Below are positions 56,729-64,000 of a stretch of 64,000 nucleotides of DNA, one piece after another. The stretch's first letter is position 1. Every line of letters starts with the position of its first letter. Position numbers and translations under genes: made by a program. Source of the DNA: Adenophora triphylla var. japonica (taxonomy: Eukaryota; Streptophyta; Magnoliopsida; Asterales; Campanulaceae); NCBI GenBank assembly GCA_022495995.1, contig JAFEMH010001237.1, forward strand, positions 248,001 to 312,000, given 5' to 3'. The notes beneath the pieces were generated by a model. It searched no databases. It was not told the origin of the DNA and saw only the letters and a program-made list of their open reading frames with translations.

Positions 56729-57220
56729 TTGCTGGACCACTCATTTGGGGACTAATTGTTAATGAATTTTAAAGAGCGCTAAGGACGTTACAATATTATA
56801 ATAATATTTTATTGAATGTGACACCAATTGTTAAGTATTAACGGATATTTTTGACACACATTAGTTTTTCTTCAATGAAAATTTATCCTGCCTCTATTTA
56901 ATTTATATCAATAATCCACTTTTCCAAAAAAAAAAAAAAATATGTTTAACACACAGAGTTCAGTTTCAATAACTAAGCTATAAATATTTTTCTACAAATT
57001 TCCATTCATGTTTATTTTGAATTTGAATGGAAATTTGTAGAAAAATATTTTTAACACAATTTGGAGTGATGTTCTTATCTTGTACACAACCTACTTAAAA
57101 TCTGACTTTTCTTCATATTGAAAATACAAGTCCAAATTGGCTTTCTCTTGCTTTCTCTTGCCATAAGCCTTATAAGTGTTACTTATTGTCAAAGTTTGAT
57201 TAACAATCAGTAAAGAAGTA
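56729..57220 (+). promoter_or_regulatory. P450 upstream region
   Basis: AT-rich sequence between the Gypsy-A 3' LTR and the P450 ATG. A TATAAG at 57171-57176 lies 50 bases before the ATG and may be the TATA box, although that leaves a very short leader. CTTTCTCTTG is doubled at 57141-57160. A perfect 27-bp hairpin lies at 56982-57050. Confidence 0.4.
56982..57050. repeat. 27-bp perfect hairpin upstream of P450
   Basis: AAATATTTTTCTACAAATTT and onward to TCCATTCA (56982-57008) pairs without mismatch with 57024-57050 across a 15-base loop. Confidence 0.9.
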
Positions 57221-58590
57221 ATGGATATCTCATCAAAATTTATCCTCTCTCTTCCTTTGTTTCCTCAACTCACTCTCTTACTTCTTCTTCTCCCTATCAT
57301 TTCACTCTTTTTTCTCATTAATCAAAGGAAAAAATCAGCCATCAATCTCCCTCCAAGCCCTCCATCCCTTCCCATCATTGGCAACCTTCATCAGCTAGGA
57401 AAACTCCCTCACCAATCCATAAGAAATCTCTCCGATAAGTATGGTCATGTCATGCTTCTGAAACTGGGCCAAATTCATACTCTCGTCGTTTCTTCCCCCG
57501 AGATGGCCCAACAAGTTTTGAAAACCCATGATCTTGAGTGTTGCTCTAGGGCTAGTTCGTATGGTGCAAAAAAGATTTCATATAATCTAGTAGATCTAGC
57601 CTTTTGCCCATACAATGACTACTGGAAAGAAATGCGTAAATTATTCGTTGTTAAACTTTTTGCCGCTAAGCGTGTTCAATCATTTAGACCCGTCAGGGAT
57701 ATAGAAATTTCTAAATTTATAGAATTTATATCCAAAAATGAGGGGAGTTCCATAAATTTGAGTGAGAAAATTTTCCATCTTTCAAATGGAATCATTTGTG
57801 AAATTGCATTTGGTAATAGCTATGATGGGAGTGTTACCAACTTGCCAGAAGTTATGAATGAAGTGTTTGCTATGGTGAGTGGATTTTGGGCCGCCGATTT
57901 CTTTCCTAATTTTGGGTGGATTATTGATAAATTAATGGGGCAACATAAAAGGCTTGGTAAAACGTTTGCAATATTGGATAGCTTTTTCGAGAGAATTATT
58001 GAAGAACACTTTCTACCGGGGAGAGAAAATTTGCAACAAAAGGATATAGTTGATATTTTGCTTGGGCTATCAGAGGATCGAACTTCAACAACTCGTCTCA
58101 CTAGAGATCAAATTAAAGCAATGATCATGGTATGTCAATCATTATTATTGCGTGTTATTTGCTTTCTCCATATATATAATAGGGTTGGCCATATCCGGTT
58201 CCGGTTTGAAATCGGCGGTTTCGATTCCGGAAAAGGTGAAATCGGAACCGAATCGTCGGTTCACGGTTCACGATTCCAGTTTCGAATCGGCGGTTCAACG
58301 GTTTAGGCGCGGTCACTCCCTTTTGGCTGCGCGGTCGCCCCTTTTTTCTGCCCAAATGGCGCGATCGCTTGCTTTGGCCGCACGGTCGCTCAGCCTTTGG
58401 CCCTATTTTCTCGGCCACGGCCTTGTTTGTGCTGCCTTGTCTCGGCCTTTGGCCCTATTTATCAAAAACAATTTTTTAAAAGTTGGATATAATAAATAAA
58501 AAATAAAATAAAAAACACAAGTTGAATACTACAAAAAAAACTCATTGAATATTACAAAAACATATTATTTTTAATTATACATGCATATAT

Positions 58591-58666
<76 letters not shown>

Positions 58667-61600
58667 TTGCGTTTATCTTTCGAATAACTGATAATTGCAT
58701 TTATCATTTATAAACAACTAATCAGTTATAAATATATTTATCAGTTGTTTAACCAAAAAACCAAGCACAAAATACTCTTTAAAAGCTGATAAATGAATTT
58801 ATCAATTATTTATAACTGATAAACGAAAAAAAAAGAAAAAAAAGAAAGAAAAGAAAAGTAATTTTTTTTTTTTTTTGTAATATCACAACTTACCTATTTT
58901 ATTTTTGTTTGTAAATATCATATTTTTGAGATAATTTTTGATAAAAACTCCTACATTTAATCTTGCTAAATATTTTTATTAGCGTATGAGCATAATAAAC
59001 CAAAACACAACACAATTTTTTTTTTTTATTTGGAATTAGAGACCATCCTTATGATTGAGGGACTATTCGAGTCGTTGATTTCATGTACGTCCTAATCCGA
59101 ATGAATTCGCTTTGATTTTGAGAGAATAATATTTTAAAATATATTTTTTTGAAAAAAATAAAAAATAAATTCCCTAAAATCTTGTTCATATCAATGTCAA
59201 CCCACTATCTAACACACATAAACACTTTATAAATGAAAGCTATTCACGATAACTCATCGGTGTTGGATAGAGTTTTGCCTATACATGGGACAACACTGTG
59301 GAGTTGTGTTATAACTTGTGCAAATCTCAACTTCTGCACTGGGTCATCTGAAGTTGTCGAATGCTTGCACTTATATGAGCTCCTAGAACTTGGATCCTAC
59401 TTATTCTCACCAGAAAAATAGCCATGAGAGAGAAGATCCACTACAAAAAAATTGAGATTTTGCAACGAAAAAATTTGTAGCAAAATGTTAAGATTTCGTA
59501 GCTAAAGAGTATTGGCGACGAACCTGTTTTCGTCGCAATTTCGTCGCCTATGCAACGTCGCTAAAGGGTATTGGCTACGAAATAATATTCGTAGTCATAG
59601 GTATATTTTTTAGCTACGAAAAATAAATTTCATCGCCAAATAGTTTCTGCTACAAAATATAAAATCGTCGCTAAATGGTATTTTTCATAGCCAAATGAAT
59701 TCTTTTAGCGACGAATTAATTCGTCCCAAATTATCCGGTCTTGTACAACAAAATATTTTCGTCGCCGAATATTACTGTCTTACTATGAAACACTTTCATA
59801 GCTATAAATACATTCTTCTACTACAAAATATTTTCATCGCCAAATGTTACTTTCTTGCTATGAAACATTTTCATAGCTATAAATACATTCTTCTACTACA
59901 AAATATTTTCGTCGTCGAATGTTACTGTCTTGCTATGAAATATTTTCATAGCGTAGCCATCTTTTTTACTACGAAATACTCCCTCCGTCCCACCTCACTT
60001 AGGAATTTTTGAAATGGCACGGGAATTAAGGAAAAGGTAAATGTTGTGAGTGTAATTTAAAAATAGGAGAGAGAATGAGTGGAGGGAATAGTAAATTATA
60101 ATGGTGTTGTGAGTATTAAAATAATGTAGGAGAGAGAATGAGTGGAGAGAATAGAGATTTAAGGTTTCCATTTTGGGAATTCTTAAGAGAACCAATTGTA
60201 TGCATAAACTTGGTTCATGCAAAAACACAAACACCTTGTCTGCATTAAGCAAAAGGTTGTCCACAAGTGACGAATTATGCAGCAACTAATAGAGCAAGCA
60301 AATCATTACAACACACACAAACGCCACGGTAGTAACTTCAAACAAATTACAACTTTGCTTATAACTATAAATTCACCAAGTATGTAAAATCAACTTTTCG
60401 TACAAGAAAATCGCGAAAACAAACACAAAATTTGAAATTGAAGATAGAATTGAGATTTATCATAATCCCCGTTGAATCGATTGAGAGCATACCTGGGAAT
60501 AGGTTGCGGCCGATTGCTGCTGCTGATGTGGGTTGCGGACGGTTGAGAGCACGTCTTTGTCTACTCTCAAGCCGTCCGGATCGTCTCTCTCAATCGCCTC
60601 CCTCAATCGCTGTTCGCCGTCGTTATCTCTGTTTTGGCTGTTGGCCGCAGTTTAGTTTAAAAGGGGTGAGCGATAATTAGAGAATCAAGGAAGGAAAAGG
60701 AATCCTCCTTAGGTTTTAAATCAAGGGATGCTAATGTCACGTTATATATTTATAAGCTAACCCCATATATTGTAATAGATTGTAATATATGCATTATAAA
60801 ATGTACTTAAATTTTAGGAGTGATTTTAGCATAATATCATGGGTGATTTTAAGGGTGATTTTGGCTATGAAATAATTTCATAGCAAATAATTTATATTTT
60901 TGTAGTCAAATCTTATTTACAATTTTGACTAGTGCGAAAAATTTGAGCGCCAAAAAATTTAGCTCATTTAACGACAAATATTTTTATTTTGTTTTCTTAG
61001 TTTAGCATTTGGCTACAAAATTAATATTGTCGCAAAAACATAGAGATTTGTCTACGAATAAATAATTCATCGCTAATGCAAATCTTTTAACTACAAAATA
61101 TTTTTGTAGCTAAAAAATTTGTAGCTAAATCCTTATTTTCTTGTAGTGATCACTTTTAGCTCCACCTTTCATGTTTATAGGGAGACTAGGTATTTCATTG
61201 CGTCACCGCTCTTACCTCCAATCTTATTCAACCTTTTACATCTTATTTTCAGTCCCCCTACGTATATAAGCATTTAACAACATTTACTTGGTCTCCACTT
61301 TTACGCATAATTGCGAATTTATGTGTAACTTCCTTTTCTAACATATTTGTCACGCCTTAAACACTCATCATAACCTGTACTAACACGTTTTCAACGAACT
61401 AATAGCAGACATGAAAACAATAAACTATCACTTTGTAATTTATGAAAAATATGTAGTAACTATCCTCATTTTAAACTGACAGCACGACGGTAACACATGA
61501 GGTGACACATGAGTCAACACCTGTGACAAGACAAGAGACAACACCAATGGCAACACTGGTGTAACACTGACAATCTTCCCATTAGTTACACATTTCTTTA

Positions 61601-62719
61601 CAAAATACAAAGTGATTTTCATGTATAAAAATGTTAGTTATTTAACTTCAAAATATATCTCCCCTTAATATTTTATTCCCCCTTAACATTAAACTCCTTG
61701 TTTGTAGTTCCAAAATAGGTAAAACTTATATTTGGACTTACAATAATATTAAAAAGTAGAGAATATATAATATCAAAATCAATTAATTTGTGGAGTAAAA
61801 TAATGAAACTATTACCAATCTCGTTTATTAACACAAGAAGCAATAATAGTGTCAACACTCGTGACAACACTAGTGTTTGTACTAAAAGAAAATAAAATAA
61901 ATTCCCTAAATCTTGTTCGTATCAATGTCAACCTTATTTATTTTTGAAGAAAAAGGTTACACTATAATGTAACATTTGACATCCCAATTTATTTAATGAT
62001 AAGTTCAAAATATTACCACATGATTTCCCCAACAATAATATTTCATTATGCATGAAATTCTACTAATATTACTTTCATTTTTTTTTTTTTGTACATTTTA
62101 GAATATATTCCTTGGTGCAGTAGAAACAACATCAATCACAGTTGCATGGGCAATGAGTGAGCTAGCCAAGAACCCAAGAGTAATGAAAAAGGTTCAAGCT
62201 GAAATTAGGAGTGTGACTGGAAAAAACAAAAAAGTTGATGAAAATGAAACTGAAAAACTTCCATACTTAAAGATGGTTATGAAAGAGACCTTAAGGCTTC
62301 ACCCTCCGGCCCCCCTCCTAGTCGCCCGAGAAACCATGAAATATTGTAAAATTGGAGGGTACGACGTATTTCCTAAAACAAGGGTACTAGTGAACGTTTG
62401 GGCAATTGGAAGAGATTCTCGTAGTTGGAATGACCCTGAAGAGTTTTATCCCGAAAGGTTTGAAGACAATGACATTGATTTTAAGGGTGCAAATTTTGAG
62501 TTATTGCCTTTTGGAGCGGGCCGAAGGATTTGCCCGGCGTTAACAATGGGTGTCACCACCATTGGATCTATACTGGCGAATTTGTTGTACTCTTTTGACT
62601 GGGAACTGCCACCAGGAACGAAGATGGAAGATATTAGCATGGAAGAGGAGTCTGGCTTGACTGTGCACAAGAAGTTGCCTCTTCATCTCGTGCCTATCAA
62701 GTATAAACGGGAGGACTAA
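57221..62719 (+). CDS. Cytochrome P450, CYP71 clan (two exons)
   Basis: Exon 1 57221-58129 (303 codons), phase-0 intron 58130-62101 (GTATGT...TTTTAG), exon 2 62102-62719 (205 codons and TAA); 508 residues, normal for CYP71. N-terminal membrane anchor (about residues 9-33), basic QRKK, then proline hinge LPPSPPSLP (43-51). C-helix WKEMR (W135, R139). I-helix LGAVETT (307-313), where most relatives have (A/G)GxDT(T/S). ETLR (365-368), PERF (420-423), haem loop FGAGRRICPA with Cys447. The usual glycine after CP is alanine, as in some CYP71s. The single intron is at the standard A-type place, just before the I-helix oxygen-binding motif. The protein should be an ER-bound monooxygenase of specialised metabolism; substrate cannot be told. 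No stop or frameshift is seen. Confidence 0.9.
58180..58450. mobile_element. Possible hAT-like terminal fragment in P450 intron
   Basis: Begins near TAGGGTTGGCCATATCCGG followed by CGGTTCCGGTTT and GAAATCGGCGGTTTCG words, the style of some hAT transposon ends. No matching far end or 8-bp duplication was found. GCGGTCGCC and TCGGCC words follow. Confidence 0.3.
58590..58667. repeat. (AC)n-(AT)n microsatellite in P450 intron
   Basis: About 30 AC repeats with one AAAC interruption, then about eight AT repeats. Confidence 0.95.
58668..59438. other. P450 intron, AT-rich DNA
   Basis: Words such as TTTATCA(G/A)TTAT and ACTGATAAA recur in both orientations at 58680-58830 and may be a degraded hairpin transposon. 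The rest shows nothing that can be named. Confidence 0.4.
59439..61148. mobile_element. Non-autonomous CACTA element in P450 intron
   Basis: Left end CACTACAAAAAAATTGAG, right end CCTTATTTTCTTGTAGTG (reverse complement CACTACAAGAAAATAAGG). ATC duplication at 59436-59438 and 61149-61151. Subterminal regions are filled with TTCGTCGC, TAGCTACGAAA, TTGTAGC and CTACAAAATATTTTCGTCGC words in both orientations. No transposase gene is present. At 1710 bp it is a deletion derivative unlike the large CACTA element at 33180 in its repeats. It also contains the MITE remnant at 59979-60190. Confidence 0.88.
59979..60190. mobile_element. Stowaway-like MITE remnant inside the intronic CACTA
   Basis: Left terminus CTCCCTCCGTCCCACCTCAC preceded by TA (59977-59978). 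The interior has GAGAGAATGAGTGGAGGGAATAG twice. The right arm CCATTTTGGGAATTCTTAAG pairs with the left but stops short: the last about 20 bases of the terminus are missing. Confidence 0.75.
61152..62101. other. P450 intron, 3' part
   Basis: AT-rich intron DNA. ACAC(C/T)(A/G)GTG(T/A)CAACAC-type words recur at 61490-61570 and 61850-61880. It ends in a T tract and TACATTTTAG acceptor. Confidence 0.55.
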
Positions 62720-62798
62720 TATGAAGAGAATCAATGGATCTATGCTAAGGAGGACAAATATATAGCTACCATGATTAAGTTCACAAATAAATGTATGT

Positions 62799-62836
<38 letters not shown>

Positions 62837-63236
62837 TGTAGTGTAAATATAAAATGCTACTTTGGAATAAGATTTGCTTATTTCTAATAATTTTGTTAGT
62901 TTACTATCATTCTTGCTAATTGTACTAAGGCGTTACGTGTGTTTGATTTTCATTTTCAGCCCTTATTCAGACCTGAATAGATAAGTGTATTATATATAAA
63001 ACAATTCATACTATTTGTTAATTTCTCCAATTTACTTGATGATGTCCATAAAACCTTGTCTTCGTAGTTCTTATCACATGAATCAAAAGTTGACAAACTT
63101 TAGAATTGAGTCTGGGCTTCGGCTTGCAGATTTTAGTGGCTGCCTACCAGGTATAACAGTGGCCTGTATGATTGAGCCCAACTAGATAGAATTGGGGGTC
63201 CTATGGTCCGACTATACAACCATTAAATGTATATAA
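62720..63236. other. P450 3' flank
   Basis: Contains a run of about 35 T (62800-62834) and AT-rich DNA, then a mixed-composition stretch (63100-63220). AATAAA-like signals are present at 62786 (AATAAATG), plausible for P450 polyadenylation. Confidence 0.45.
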
Positions 63237-64000
63237 CTGGTGAGTAACCCGTCGATACTCGACGGGGCATAATAATAGCAATTAAATATTAAATATTAAA
63301 ACTGAACATACATAACTAAAATGCGTATTAATTTAATTAATGATTTTCACCTAGAAAAATTATATTTTATTATGTACGTCTTTGGTATAAGATTTTATAA
63401 AATTTAAACATTTTACAAAAGTTTCTTAAATAAAATAAATAGATTCATTTTAAAATTGTGGAAAAACTACTTTCGATATGTAAATAAACAATTAAAGAGT
63501 TTCTTCCCAAATGTAAATTGGTACACAAAGTTAGAAGAACTGTAACCACAGGAAGATAACTTCTATTGATGCAATCACAAAGAAGTATTATATCATACTC
63601 GAGTGCAACAACAAAAAAATACTAAAAACAGATTCACTATGTTATCTAATGTGAAACAGGCGTGACAATACTTTCAGCCAAAACAACATGTGTGTGTGTG
63701 TGTTAGTCTGTATAAAAAGCTCATAATTTTCTGCCCATATAGGTCGATTAGTACATCACTTTGAGATATCCCAGCTCCCAGCACTTTACATCTATTTGCA
63801 TATTGAGGATCATGCTAGATCACCTTAACCTCTTCCTCAATCTATTTTGAGAGTTTCAAATTTCTAATTAAATATATGCAATTTCCATCGAAGAAAAAGA
63901 TAATCAAAATATGGATCTGTTAGAATGTGGAGAGGAGTAGGATTATAATTTCTATATTATTTCACTCTCATCTTTTACAATTGTCCAAAACACCTATTTA
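63237..64000 (-). mobile_element. Second Helitron, 3' terminus (minus strand), runs off window
   Basis: On the minus strand a hairpin CCCGTCGAGTATCGACGGG is followed by TTACTCACCAG and host T. This is nearly the same terminus as the Helitron ending at 21715 (TTACTCACTAG), so the same family in opposite orientation. CCAG in place of CTAG departs from the CTRR rule by one base. The 760 bases inside the window are AT-rich with no gene. Confidence 0.65.

Noticed and set aside
58152..58499. ORFs in the first part of the P450 intron as alternative C-terminus
   Set aside because: They read through intron and repeat DNA; the clean phase-0 GT-AG intron gives a full P450.
1..64000. tRNA and rRNA genes
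   Set aside because: No cloverleaf with A/B boxes or rRNA-like segment was noticed by eye; a tRNAscan/Infernal run would be needed to exclude them fully.

Overview
The window is nuclear DNA of a flowering plant. The evidence is long AT-rich intergenic DNA, GT-AG introns, Stowaway-type MITEs (CTCCCTCCGTC termini, TA duplications), Ty3/gypsy elements primed by initiator-Met tRNA or carrying a second plant-type RNase H, a CACTA element, Helitrons with an RPA-like gene, and one CYP71-type cytochrome P450 gene. A eudicot is likely; an asterid near Lamiales is a guess from the MITE type and the P450. No prokaryotic, organellar or CRISPR features were seen.

Layout. 1-7678: AT-rich intergenic DNA with two possible retrotransposon LTR fragments, three Stowaway-like MITEs (1836-2116, 3539-3826, 7270-7503), a diffuse TTTCACAGTTGTG repeat field (4770-5440), a (GA)n tract and a peculiar palindrome-bounded GGATATCC cluster (6300-6811). 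7679-21715: a Helitron with TC...CTAG ends between host A and T. It carries a multi-exon RPA1-like gene (+) and the 3' exon of an AlkB-like dioxygenase (-). That exon is split by Gypsy-C (9101-18104), an LTR retrotransposon with equal 2698-bp LTRs and a perfect CCTCC duplication. 22386-23840: a giant inverted repeat with a 9-bp flanking duplication, probably a Mutator-type foldback element.

24280-56728 is a nest of transposons. Gypsy-A (Tat-type, 856/857-bp LTRs) is split by a 22-kb CACTA element (33180-55270, duplication TGT). The CACTA element in turn contains a solo LTR (33921-36544, duplication AGTAG) and Gypsy-B (41488-53147, duplication GCGAG), which interrupts its TNP2-like transposase gene. 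Gypsy-A and Gypsy-B both carry antisense genes between integrase and 3' LTR. In Gypsy-B these encode plant-mobile-domain-like and DUF7745-like proteins; in Gypsy-A a gypsy-type putative transposase domain plus coiled coil. All autonomous genes in the nest are broken by stops, frameshifts or deletions.

57221-62719: the only gene that looks intact and host-derived is a two-exon CYP71-clan P450 (508 aa). Its 3972-bp intron holds a 1.7-kb CACTA derivative (59439-61148, duplication ATC) with a MITE remnant inside it. The P450 start codon lies 493 bp from the Gypsy-A 3' LTR. A second Helitron terminus, inverted relative to the first, starts at 63237 and runs off the window.

The genes do not form one pathway. 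The window is a gene-poor, transposon-rich neighbourhood around one specialised-metabolism P450, with an order of insertion that can be reconstructed from target-site duplications.
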